Shown: in pieces, positions 17,889 to 25,313 of the stretch
How the letters are laid out: each line of letters begins with the position of its first letter
How positions within the stretch are numbered: the first letter of the stretch is position 1
DNA from: Pelagimonas varians
Lineage (GTDB): Bacteria; Pseudomonadota; Alphaproteobacteria; Rhodobacterales; Rhodobacteraceae
Assembly: GCF_003208435.1 (NCBI RefSeq)
Contig: NZ_QKMF01000001.1
Coordinates: forward strand, 186,001 to 250,000
Reading direction: 5' to 3'
DNA length: 64,000 nt
The notes under the pieces: model-generated
What the model saw: the letters and a program-made list of their open reading frames with translations, nothing else
Told to the model about the DNA's origin: nothing
Database searches by the model: none
Translations under genes and position numbers: made by a program

Positions 17889-18251
17889 TTAGTCGCGTGG
17901 GCGACGTTCGCGGCGGTCGCTGCGTTCGTCACGTTTTTGCATCTGAACCGAGGGACCTTCGGCGTGCTCGTCGACGCGGATGGTCATGATGCGCATTACG
18001 TCATCATGCAGACCCATCAGGCGTTCCATTTCCTTTACGGCCGGTGCAGGTGCATCGGTGCGCAAGAAGGCATAATGGCCCTTACGGTTCTTGTTGATTT
18101 TGTAGGCCATCGTTTTGACACCCCAGTACTCGGATTCAACGACTTTACCGCCGTTATCCGCAAGCACTGTGCCAAAATGTTCGACTAGGCTTTCAGCCTG
18201 CGCGTTGGACAAGTCCTGACGCGAAATGAAAACATGCTCATATAGCGGCAT
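17889..18251 (-). CDS. rpsF: 30S ribosomal protein S6
   Basis: The 120-residue protein starts with the typical 'MPLYEHVFISRQDL' and contains 'YWGVKTMAYKINKNRKGHY', the conserved S6 core. It ends with a charged tail rich in Arg, Asp and Glu. I start at the ATG at 18251; an in-frame upstream extension to 18317 is not part of the family. S6 opens the operon and dimerises with S18. The 267 bases upstream probably hold the promoter and leader, where an S6:S18-binding leader could exist, but I could not draw a convincing one. Confidence 0.95.
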   Translation of the reverse strand: MPLYEHVFISRQDLSNAQAESLVEHFGTVLADNGGKVVESEYWGVKTMAYKINKNRKGHYAFLRTDAPAPAVKEMERLMGLHDDVMRIMTIRVDEHAEGPSVQMQKRDERSDRRERRPRD

Positions 18252-18518
18252 GTGCACTCCATTTATATCTAGGCGTATTTCAAAGGGCCGGGCGCTGATC
18301 CTTCCGCCCCAACCCACGAGAGACTACGCGGTTCAAAACAAATTGCGAAAGGATGGCTCCTTCTACACGGTTTTATCTGCCGCGCAAGGGCCGCGGCACC
18401 GCTTTGTCCGGCATATCCCGTGTGGCCTGAAAGGACGCCTGCAAATTCCCCTGAACGCGCCCAATTTACGTCATTTTTTAACGGAATTCTGGAAGAGTTG
18501 AAACAAGGGACACCAGTT

Positions 18519-18752
18519 ATGGAAATCGCAATGGCACAGCTCGCAAAACAAGATCCGACTATGCAGGTTCCATCGCGGCTTGTTCAGCGGCTGCTTTTGT
18601 CTTTGTTTGGATGTTCGACAGGTGTTGCGGCATTGGGAATTTGGATAGTCTCTGGCGTTGCCGCAGATCCGGTGATGTTGATGATCAAATTGGGTGTCTC
18701 GTTGTTGATGCTTATAATCGGTCTAAGTTGCCTGATGCTCGCACGGGAATGA
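18519..18752 (+). CDS. Small membrane protein of unknown function
   Basis: A 77-residue product is predicted from the ATG at 18519, which has AAGGGA about 9 bases upstream. Residues about 22-45 and 50-74 form two hydrophobic helices separated by 'GVAADPVM', so it should sit in the inner membrane as a two-helix hairpin with its polar N terminus in the cytosol. I do not recognise a family. An in-frame upstream start at 18420 would add a polar segment. The gene stands alone between rpsF (divergent) and yceI (same direction). Confidence 0.55.
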   Translation: MEIAMAQLAKQDPTMQVPSRLVQRLLLSLFGCSTGVAALGIWIVSGVAADPVMLMIKLGVSLLMLIIGLSCLMLARE

Positions 18753-18878
18753 AACGGCGATCTCGCGGTTTTGTGATTGTGCGAAAAAACACTAACCGTG
18801 TTGGAAATGCGGTAATTGTGCACAGCCCCCGATAGGTTAGCTCCTTGGTGTAGATGATACGCACACAAGGAAACCGCG

Positions 18879-19448
18879 ATGAAATCTTTGCTTTTGGCCG
18901 CCGCTTTGACCGCAGCCCCAATGGCGGCACTTGCCGCTGACACATATACACTGGATGCAAGCCACAGCCAGATTGTCTTTAGCTACAATCATTTGGGCTA
19001 TTCGACCAGCTACGGGATGTTTTCCGGGTTTGAGGGCGAAATCAAATGGGACCGCGAAGAAGTAACCAATTCATCTGTCACCGTTGCCTTTCCTGTGCGC
19101 AGCATGCTGACCGGATGGGAAGAACGCTTTACACATTTCATGTCACCTGACTTTTTCGACGCTGCCGATGATGAAATGGTCAGCTTTGCTTCAACGGGCA
19201 TCGAAGTCACCGGCGATACAACCGCGAAGATCACTGGAGAGCTGACATTGAATGGCGTGACCAAGCCGGTTGTTTTGGATGCGACGTTGAACCAAGAGGG
19301 CGATCACCCGATGGCGGGCAAGCCTTGGGCCGGTTTTGATGCAACAACAACTGTGGTTCGGTCGGAATTCAATCTGGGGGCCTTTGCGCCATACGTCAGC
19401 GACGAAGTCCAACTGATGATCTCGGTTGAGGCGATGAAAGCGGAATAA
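18879..19448 (+). CDS. YceI family periplasmic protein
   Basis: The 189-residue protein has a signal peptide (cleavage after 'AALA' near residue 19) and the YceI lipocalin-like fold: 'YTLDASHSQIVFSYNHLG' at the start, 'SVTVAFPVRSMLTG', 'DFFDAADDEMVSFAST', 'GELTLNGVTKPV' and a closing 'LGAFAPYVSDEVQLMI'. YceI proteins bind isoprenoid-like lipids in a beta-barrel; the physiological role is not settled. It converges on a second YceI domain fused to cytochrome b561 on the other strand, with one shared terminator between the two. The two YceI units are clearly diverged. Confidence 0.92.
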   Translation: MKSLLLAAALTAAPMAALAADTYTLDASHSQIVFSYNHLGYSTSYGMFSGFEGEIKWDREEVTNSSVTVAFPVRSMLTGWEERFTHFMSPDFFDAADDEMVSFASTGIEVTGDTTAKITGELTLNGVTKPVVLDATLNQEGDHPMAGKPWAGFDATTTVVRSEFNLGAFAPYVSDEVQLMISVEAMKAE

Positions 19449-19470
19449 GCTCTTTCAGCGAAGCAAACGA

Positions 19471-19507
19471 AAAAGGCCCCCGCCAGTTCTTGGTGGGGGC
19501 CTTTTTT
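19471..19507. terminator. Bidirectional terminator between convergent yceI genes
   Basis: An 11-bp stem with one wobble pair (19475-19485 with 19491-19501) is flanked by A residues on the left and six T residues on the right. It can end transcription of yceI on the plus strand and of the b561-YceI gene on the minus strand. Confidence 0.88.
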
Positions 19508-19518
19508 GTGGACGGGTG

Positions 19519-20718
19519 TTACGGGCGGGTTGCTGTCAGCGACAAAGCCACATCCACGGCAAAGCCAAGCTGGCCTGCGTCTTGCATTGCCTCACCAATA
19601 CCAAAGGCCCGGCGATCCAATGTGACCATTCCAGTCATAGTGGCCGTGTTCCCGTCCAGTGTCAGTTCGAACGGGAAGGCAACGGGAACATCTTGGCCGC
19701 GCAGGGTTAGGGTGCCGCTTGCCTGATGCACGCCGTCCACGCGGCTGAGCGTTGCGGTAAACCTGGCTGTCGGAAACTTTGCTGCGTCAAAATAGTCACC
19801 GCCAAGGGCCTGCGCAGTGACGGACCCAAGGGATACAGACGCAATGGCGATTTCGACATCGACCTGTCCCAGATCCGCATCATCGCCTTCAGGCTCATAC
19901 CGGATCGCAGCGGTCCAATCTGAAAACTGGCCGGAAACCGCATTGCCGAATTGCTGGACTGTCAGGTCAATCGCACCGCTTTCAACATTCCAGTCAGAGG
20001 CAACCTGCGCCAATTCCGCAGGCGCAGCTGCCGGGTGTTTGGCAAACAGTCCAAGGCCAGCGCCAATGCCAATGGCCCCGATCCAGACCACCAAGGCCGC
20101 AACAACCGGTTTCAAACCCAAGGGTTCATGGGGTTTGGGGACGGTGAGTGTGTGGGTCTCGCCGGGCAACATGCGCGCCAAGGTTTGATCACGGTCCCAA
20201 ACGGCATGCTTCAAAGCCCCGCCGATGTGCAAAATCAAGGAGATCACCAAGACACGTTCGAAAATAATGTGCATGGCCGCTGCGATTTCGGCCAGTTCCG
20301 GGCTTTGCGGTACAAACGGCAGGTTTTGTCCCAAGGGCCACAGGATCGGAGCAAAACCTGATGTGGCGGCATGTTCAATCCATCCGGAGATTGGAACCAA
20401 CAAAAGCGACCCATACAGCAGCTTGTGCACGGTTTCGGCGGCGAAATGTTCAAGCATGCGGTCGGGATGCAGCGGGGCCGGTTTCGGTTGGCTCATTGCC
20501 CACACGATCCGCAAGACAGCAACTGCAAATACAGCAATGCCGAGCGTTTTATGGGCCGAGAACAGCTGAACCTTCCAGGCAAGTGCGTCTGGCCCGTCTT
20601 GGGGGGCTCCATTTGCGATGATGCCAAGGGGGATCATCACCATGATCCCTGCGGCGGTGAGCCAATGCAGGATTTTGGCAGCGGAGCCATAGCGGGCGGC
20701 GGAATTGTGTAACGGCAT
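19519..20718 (-). CDS. Cytochrome b561 - YceI fusion protein
   Basis: The 399-residue protein joins two families. Residues about 5-195 are a di-haem cytochrome b561 domain with four membrane helices and candidate haem ligands in 'KILHWLTA', 'SAHKTLG', 'VHKLLYG' and 'ILHIGGALKH'. A further hydrophobic helix near 215-240 ('VVAALVVWIGAIGIGAGLG') anchors a periplasmic YceI domain (about 250-399: 'LTVQQFGNAVSGQFSDW', 'TLRGQDVPVAFPF', 'LDRRAFGIG'). It may couple membrane electron transfer to a lipid or quinone-like ligand held by the YceI barrel; that is an inference from the fusion. The ATG at 20718 gives the family N terminus. Confidence 0.88.
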   Translation of the reverse strand: MPLHNSAARYGSAAKILHWLTAAGIMVMIPLGIIANGAPQDGPDALAWKVQLFSAHKTLGIAVFAVAVLRIVWAMSQPKPAPLHPDRMLEHFAAETVHKLLYGSLLLVPISGWIEHAATSGFAPILWPLGQNLPFVPQSPELAEIAAAMHIIFERVLVISLILHIGGALKHAVWDRDQTLARMLPGETHTLTVPKPHEPLGLKPVVAALVVWIGAIGIGAGLGLFAKHPAAAPAELAQVASDWNVESGAIDLTVQQFGNAVSGQFSDWTAAIRYEPEGDDADLGQVDVEIAIASVSLGSVTAQALGGDYFDAAKFPTARFTATLSRVDGVHQASGTLTLRGQDVPVAFPFELTLDGNTATMTGMVTLDRRAFGIGEAMQDAGQLGFAVDVALSLTATRP

Positions 20719-20912
20719 GAGGGGTGTCCTATCAGCGGGGCTGTACTGGTCATACCCTCCGCTGCGTTTCGCGCAATCTGTGCCAATGCACAGCAACGGT
20801 GCAGGGCACGCGTATCATGGATGCTGCATTGTATTCAGGCATGGCCGTTGCACGAGAGGCTTCAGGATTGTAAGGGCTTGGGTCAGGATAAGAATAAATT
20901 AAGGAGACAGGC

Positions 20913-21854
20913 ATGACCCGCGCTTTCATCTTCCCCGGGCAGGGGGCACAATCCATCGGGATGGGCAAGGATTTGGCAGAGGCCTATCCACAAGCCCGCG
21001 CTGTGTTCGACGAGGTCGATGAGGCCCTTGGTGAAAAACTGTCTGATCTGATCTGGGACGGCGATATTGCCGATCTTACCCTGACTGCAAATGCCCAACC
21101 GGCTTTGATGGCAACATCAATTGCCGCTATGCGGGCGCTCGAAGCAGAAGGTGTTTCGATTGAGGCTGCGTCTTTCGTTGCGGGCCATTCGCTTGGCGAA
21201 TATTCGGCGCTGACAGCGGCCGGGGCTTTGACGGTTACCGACGCTGCAAAGCTGCTGCGCGCGCGCGGTCTGGCGATGCAGGCGGCGGTGCCTGTGGGCC
21301 AGGGGGCGATGGCGGCTATCCTTGGTCTTGATCTTGCAGCAGTGCGCGATGTGGCCAGCCAGGCGGCACAGGGCGAGGTTTGTGCGGCGGCTAATGACAA
21401 TGATCCGGCACAGGTTGTGATTTCCGGCTCGAAAGCGGCGGTTGAACGCGCGGTTGTGATTGCCAAAGAAGCCGGTGCCAAACGGGCACTTTTGCTGCCC
21501 GTAAGCGCGCCGTTCCATTGCGCTTTGATGGAACCTGCTGCTGAGGCAATGGCCGAAGCGCTTGAGAGGGCTCAGATTTCAGCGCCAACCGTGCCACTTG
21601 TGGCCAATGTTGTGGCCGAAGCTGTCACCGATCCGGCGATGATCCGGTCATTGTTGGTTGATCAGGTCTGCGGGTCTGTGCGCTGGCGCGAATCTGTTGA
21701 ATGGATGGTGGCCCATGAGGTGACCGAATTCTGGGAAATCGGCGCGGGCAAAGCGCTGTCCGGCATGGTAAAACGCATCCACCGCGGTGCTGCGCTGCGC
21801 AATGTCGGTGCCGCTGCGGATGTGAAGACCGCTGCAGAAAGCCTGAACGGCTGA
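20913..21854 (+). CDS. fabD: Malonyl-CoA:ACP transacylase
   Basis: FabD moves the malonyl group from CoA to acyl carrier protein for fatty-acid synthesis. The 313-residue sequence opens with 'FIFPGQGAQSIGMGKDLAE', has the nucleophilic Ser in 'GHSLGEYSAL' near residue 93, the Arg in 'LLRARGLAMQ', and the catalytic His region 'VSAPFHCALM'. AAGGAG lies 7 bases before the ATG. It heads a fabD-fabG-acpP run and is divergent from the b561-YceI gene. Confidence 0.97.
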   Translation: MTRAFIFPGQGAQSIGMGKDLAEAYPQARAVFDEVDEALGEKLSDLIWDGDIADLTLTANAQPALMATSIAAMRALEAEGVSIEAASFVAGHSLGEYSALTAAGALTVTDAAKLLRARGLAMQAAVPVGQGAMAAILGLDLAAVRDVASQAAQGEVCAAANDNDPAQVVISGSKAAVERAVVIAKEAGAKRALLLPVSAPFHCALMEPAAEAMAEALERAQISAPTVPLVANVVAEAVTDPAMIRSLLVDQVCGSVRWRESVEWMVAHEVTEFWEIGAGKALSGMVKRIHRGAALRNVGAAADVKTAAESLNG

Positions 21855-21859
21855 GGCGA

Positions 21860-21914
21860 GCGCAAAACTTTTGGGATAAAAGTTTTGTAAAAGTTTTAGG
21901 TAAAACTTTTGCGC
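21860..21914. repeat. A+T-rich multi-palindrome element between fabD and fabG
   Basis: The 55-base stretch is built from four copies of an AAAACTTTT-like motif in alternating orientation. The outer arms GCGCAAAA (21860-21867) and TTTTGCGC (21907-21914) are perfect complements. Inside are two further small hairpins, CTTTT/AAAAG (21868-21882) and GTTTT/AAAAC (21893-21906). It is cotranscribed with fabD-fabG and has no U-run after a GC stem, so it does not look like a standard terminator. I regard it as a REP-like intergenic element. Confidence 0.6.
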
Positions 21915-21943
21915 CCGTGGATGGGGCAGAGGAAGGACAAGAA

Positions 21944-22681
21944 ATGTTTGATCTTACTGGTAAGTGCGCTTTGGTGACCGGTGCTTCTGGCGGTATCGGT
22001 GGTTCTATCGCCAAAGCGCTGCATGGTGCAGGCGCAACTGTGGGCCTGTCTGGCACCCGAACAGAACCGCTTGAGGCTTTGGCCGCAGAACTGGGCGAGC
22101 GTGCTTTTGTATTGCCATGCAACCTGTCCGATGCCGATGCTGTGAATGCATTGCCAAAACAGGCGGCCGAAGCGATGGGATCCGTTGATATTTTGGTCAA
22201 CAACGCCGGCATCACCCGTGACAATCTGTTTATGCGCATGTCCGAAGACGAATGGCAGAGCGTTATCGACGTGAATCTGACGTCGACATTCCGGCTGTGC
22301 AAAGGCGTTATGCGCGGCATGATGAAATCGCGTTGGGGCCGGATTGTGAATATCTCTTCCATCGTTGGGGCAACCGGCAATCCGGGGCAGGGCAATTATG
22401 CCGCTGCCAAAGCGGGCATGATCGGCATGTCCAAATCATTGGCCTATGAAGTGGCATCGCGCGGTATCACAGTAAACGCAGTCGCCCCCGGCTTCATTGC
22501 CACGGCAATGACGGACAAGCTGAATGACGATCAAAAGTCTGGCATCATGGGCCAGATTCCCGCAGGCCGGATGGGCAGCCCCGAGGAAATTGCAGCCGCA
22601 GTGTTGTATCTTTCCAGCAATGAAGCCTCATATACCACCGGTGCGACGTTGCATGTGAACGGCGGCATGGCCATGTTGTAA
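21944..22681 (+). CDS. fabG: 3-oxoacyl-ACP reductase
   Basis: FabG reduces beta-ketoacyl-ACP with NADPH in the elongation cycle. The 245-residue SDR has 'TGASGGIGGSIA' for cofactor binding, 'NNAGITRDNLFMRM' (a FabG hallmark), Ser in 'NISSIVG', Tyr and Lys in 'GNYAAAKAGMIG', and ends with 'TLHVNGGMAML'. The ATG at 21944 follows GAAGGA. An in-frame start at 21917 adds nine atypical residues and is less likely. It sits 89 bases behind fabD, the gap being filled by the palindromic element. Confidence 0.97.
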   Translation: MFDLTGKCALVTGASGGIGGSIAKALHGAGATVGLSGTRTEPLEALAAELGERAFVLPCNLSDADAVNALPKQAAEAMGSVDILVNNAGITRDNLFMRMSEDEWQSVIDVNLTSTFRLCKGVMRGMMKSRWGRIVNISSIVGATGNPGQGNYAAAKAGMIGMSKSLAYEVASRGITVNAVAPGFIATAMTDKLNDDQKSGIMGQIPAGRMGSPEEIAAAVLYLSSNEASYTTGATLHVNGGMAML

Positions 22682-22717
22682 CCACTGCGCCAAACAGGCA
22701 GCGGCGTTGGAAAGCAT

Positions 22718-22745
22718 TTGCCATCGCCTCAGCCTGTGTTATAGG
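22718..22745 (+). promoter_or_regulatory. Candidate promoter of acpP
   Basis: TTGCCA (22718-22723) and TATAGG (22740-22745) are spaced by 16 bases, a good sigma-70-type match, 147 bases before the acpP start. A separate strong promoter would explain how acpP is made in excess of fabD and fabG. The leader after it is GC-rich and can fold. Confidence 0.45.
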
Positions 22746-22892
22746 CGCGCAGGAATAGGTTTGGGCAGATTCCATCTGGCCAGACTGGCCCGGCGAGCCG
22801 GGGGACGAGCCGCCCGAAAGGGCAATCCATGCCACCCCGGCTTGGGGATAGGGTAAACGGGCCAAATGGCCTGCTAGAAGTGAGGAAAGAAT

Positions 22893-23126
22893 ATGAGCGA
22901 CATCGCAGATCGCGTTAAGAAGATCGTTGTTGAGCACCTGAGCGTGGAAGAAGACAAGGTCACTGAGGCCGCGTCTTTCATCGACGATCTGGGCGCAGAC
23001 AGCCTCGACACCGTTGAGCTGGTTATGGCCTTCGAAGAAGAGTTCGGCATCGAAATCCCGGACGACGCGGCAGAGACCATTCAGACGTTTGGCGATGCGG
23101 TTAAGTTCATCACAGAAGCGTCTTAA
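22893..23126 (+). CDS. acpP: Acyl carrier protein
   Basis: The 77-residue acidic protein carries growing acyl chains on a phosphopantetheine arm. The attachment Ser is in '[19 protein letters not shown]' at about residue 37. Helices II and IV and the C-terminal 'DAVKFI' match bacterial ACP. GAGGAAAG precedes the ATG. A strong terminator follows after 24 bases and no fabF gene is attached downstream, unlike the common fabD-fabG-acpP-fabF order. Confidence 0.98.
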   Translation: MSDIADRVKKIVVEHLSVEEDKVTEAASFIDDLGADSLDTVELVMAFEEEFGIEIPDDAAETIQTFGDAVKFITEAS

Positions 23127-23150
23127 GCGCTACGTGTGACAGAATTACGA

Positions 23151-23179
23151 AACGGCGTCCCTTCGGGGGCGCCGTTTTT
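23151..23179 (+). terminator. Terminator after acpP
   Basis: An 11-bp stem with one wobble (23151-23161 with 23166-23176), a TTCG tetraloop and a T run follow the acpP stop by 24 bases. Confidence 0.9.
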
Positions 23180-23245
23180 CGTTTCTGCGCGCCAAAGGAT
23201 TGGGGCACCAATGAGCAGACAGGTGCCAAGTCAATAAACGTCATG

Positions 23246-23274
23246 AAAAAGCCCTCTCGAAAGAGAGGGCTTTT
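23246..23274. terminator. Terminator after the iron-binding protein gene
   Basis: A perfect 8-bp stem GCCCTCTC/GAGAGGGC (23251-23258 and 23263-23270) with a GAAA loop is flanked by A on the left and T on the right. It can terminate in both directions; the minus-strand iron-binding protein gene ends 38 bases away. Confidence 0.85.
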
Positions 23275-23311
23275 GTCGTTTCAATGTTGCCGTTCAATGA
23301 GCGGCGCAGGT

Positions 23312-24316
23312 TCAGCCGTCAAAATCGACTTCTTCGACCAGTTTCAAGGCTGTGGCGCGGTGGCCGGCAACGGTCATGAGATTGACGCTGTCCGCGTCGA
23401 AGGACCCCCAGCTTTTGACCAGATCTACCGCTTCTGAACCCGGTGCGATGGGGTATTCGAAATTCGCCTCTGCATAGATTTCCTGAGCCATTGGCGATGA
23501 CAGGAATTCCATCATTTTCAAAGCATTCTCGGGATTTGGGGCGGATTTGGTCATTGCGACGCCAGAAACATTGACGTGGGTGCCAGCGTCTTCGAAGGTC
23601 GGGAAGAGCACGTTGACCGAATTGGCCCATTCTTGCTGTTCGCTGTCGGACAGCATTTTTCCCATATAATAGGTGTTGCCCAAGGAAATATCGCATTCGC
23701 CGGACCAGATCGCCTTGACCTGTGCGCGGTCATTGCCCTGAGGTTTGCGCGCGAGGTTAGACTTTACACCTTCAAGCCAGGTCTTTGTTTCTTCTGCGCC
23801 GTGGTGTTCGATCATCGCCGAGACCAGACCGATGGTATAGGCGTGGGTGCCGGAACGGGTGCAAATGCGGCCCTTCCATTTTGGATCGGCCAGATCTTCG
23901 TAGGTGGTGACTTCGCCGTCGGCAACACGATCCTTCGAGGCATAAACGATGCGGGCGCGTGTGGTCAGGCCCCACCAATGTCCGTCGGGATCGTGGTAGA
24001 TGTCCGGCACATTGGTGGTCAGGACATCAGATGTCACGGGCTGGGTCAAACCGGCGTTCACCGCCGCCGCAAGACGCGAGATATCAACCGTAAAGATCAA
24101 ATCCGCAGGGGAGCGTTTGCCCTCGGCCTGAAGGCGTTCAATCATACCCTTGTTCAAAAACGCGACGTTCACATTGATGCCGGTTTCAGCGGTAAAGGCA
24201 TCGGTCAGGGGCTGAAGCAGCGCCGGTTCACGATAAGAATAGATGTTGATTTCTTCCGCAATCGCAGGGGCGGCAACGGCCAGTGCAGTCAGGGCGGTGG
24301 TGAGGCGCAAGAACAT
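23312..24316 (-). CDS. Ferric iron ABC transporter substrate-binding protein (FutA/FbpA type)
   Basis: The 334-residue periplasmic protein has a signal peptide ending 'APAIA' at about residue 20, then 'EINIYSYREPALLQPL'. The tandem Tyr in 'GNTYYMGKM' and the Tyr/Arg positions in the N-domain match the ferric-binding Tyr cluster of FbpA/FutA proteins. It should capture Fe(III) for an importer. No permease or ATPase genes are adjacent, so its membrane partners must be elsewhere. Its promoter carries two copies of a probable iron-responsive operator. The ATG at 24316 has a weak GGAGA-type ribosome site. Confidence 0.9.
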   Translation of the reverse strand: MFLRLTTALTALAVAAPAIAEEINIYSYREPALLQPLTDAFTAETGINVNVAFLNKGMIERLQAEGKRSPADLIFTVDISRLAAAVNAGLTQPVTSDVLTTNVPDIYHDPDGHWWGLTTRARIVYASKDRVADGEVTTYEDLADPKWKGRICTRSGTHAYTIGLVSAMIEHHGAEETKTWLEGVKSNLARKPQGNDRAQVKAIWSGECDISLGNTYYMGKMLSDSEQQEWANSVNVLFPTFEDAGTHVNVSGVAMTKSAPNPENALKMMEFLSSPMAQEIYAEANFEYPIAPGSEAVDLVKSWGSFDADSVNLMTVAGHRATALKLVEEVDFDG

Positions 24317-24353
24317 TTGGTTCTCCAGTAAGATACAAAGTTTGTCTGCCGGT

Positions 24354-24404
24354 TTTTTAGCCTGACTAAAACAGTCAGGTCAATACCTGATTGGGTTAGT
24401 CGGG
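24354..24404 (-). promoter_or_regulatory. Iron-regulated promoter with two Iron-Rhodo-box-like operators
   Basis: Site 1, CTGACTAAAACAGTCAG (24362-24378), is a 17-bp palindrome agreeing at every position with the Rhodobacterales Iron-Rhodo-box consensus as I recall it (CTGACTrAAwyAGTCAG). Site 2 at 24387-24403 is a weaker copy (CTGATT...AGTCGG), centre 25 bp away. On the minus strand, TTGACC (24378-24383) and TAAAAA (24354-24359) are candidate -35 and -10 elements with an 18-base spacer, and site 1 fills that spacer. A bound regulator would block RNA polymerase, consistent with iron repression; an IscR-like protein has been proposed for this box. Confidence 0.65.
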
Positions 24405-24422
24405 TTTAAATTATTGAAAGGG

Positions 24423-25250
24423 TCACGTCGCTTTTTCGGCCCGTTTTGCGGCGTCCCAAAGCGTGTCCATCTCTGCAAGATCGCTGTCGCTTGGCGCTTT
24501 GCCCATGGCCTGCAGCTGCGCCTCAATGAATTCAAACCGGCGGGTGAATTTGGCATTGGCGGCCCGCAAAGCGGCCTCGGGGTCTATTTTCCAGTGTCGG
24601 GCAAGGTTTGCCATGACAAACATCAAGTCGCCGAATTCCTCGAACCTGTCTTCGGGGGTTGGGGCTTCTTGTACCTCCAAGACCTCCTCGGCCAGCTTAT
24701 CAAGAACCTCATCGGTGCTTGGCCAATCAAACCCGACACGTGCCGCGCGGTTTTGCAGTTTAACCGCCCGCATCAAGGCTGGCAGCCCCATAGCAACCCC
24801 GTCAAGAACACCGGATTGGGCCTTGGATGCGCGCTCCGCTGCTTTGATTTTCTCCCAATCGACAGTTTGCTGATCTGCGGATTTATCTGGGTTTTCATCC
24901 CCGAAAACATGCGGATGACGCGACACCATTTTGTCTGACATGGTGTCGGCTATATCGTTGAATTCAAAATATCCGGCTTCTGAGGCCATTTGCGCGTGAA
25001 ACACCGATTGGAACAGCAAGTCTCCCAACTCGCCTTTCAGCTCGTCCCAAGCTTCGCGTTCAATGGCGTCGGCGACTTCAAAGGCTTCTTCAATGGTATA
25101 GGGGGCAATGGTCGCAAATGTCTGTTCCAGATCCCAAGGGCAGCCGCCATCCGGATCGCGCAACCGGCGCATGATTTCCACAAGACGCGGCATGCCGCCT
25201 TTTGGATCATGGACCAAGGTGTCAGAGGCGGCTTTCGTCAGGTCGGTCAT
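24423..25250 (-). CDS. mazG: Nucleoside triphosphate pyrophosphohydrolase
   Basis: MazG hydrolyses NTPs and dNTPs to the monophosphate and pyrophosphate, clearing damaged nucleotides. The 275-residue protein has two MazG domains. The first is near 25-110 ('GGCPWDLEQTF', 'EEAFEVADAIE', 'DELKGELGDLLFQSVFHA'), and the second near 170-245 ('LAEEVLEVQEA', 'EEFGDLMFVMANLAR'). The conserved E-E-x-x-E and E-x-x-D metal motifs are intact. It lies upstream of the iron-binding protein gene but the operator region separates them, so it is a separate unit, divergent from the amidohydrolases. Confidence 0.95.
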   Translation of the reverse strand: MTDLTKAASDTLVHDPKGGMPRLVEIMRRLRDPDGGCPWDLEQTFATIAPYTIEEAFEVADAIEREAWDELKGELGDLLFQSVFHAQMASEAGYFEFNDIADTMSDKMVSRHPHVFGDENPDKSADQQTVDWEKIKAAERASKAQSGVLDGVAMGLPALMRAVKLQNRAARVGFDWPSTDEVLDKLAEEVLEVQEAPTPEDRFEEFGDLMFVMANLARHWKIDPEAALRAANAKFTRRFEFIEAQLQAMGKAPSDSDLAEMDTLWDAAKRAEKAT

Positions 25251-25313
25251 TGCATATCCCCGTGGTTTTGCGTCAACAAGAGGGATGCGGCATCAAGACA
25301 AAGGAGTCCAGCC

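Noticed and set aside
18226-18501. 91-codon plus-strand frame upstream of the small membrane protein
   Set aside because: It starts inside rpsF on the other strand, has no ribosome site, and its sequence looks like random translation of a leader region.
23576-24331. 251-codon plus-strand open frame opposite the iron-binding protein gene
   Set aside because: The opposite frame encodes a clear ferric-binding protein with signal peptide; this one is a shadow caused by codon bias.
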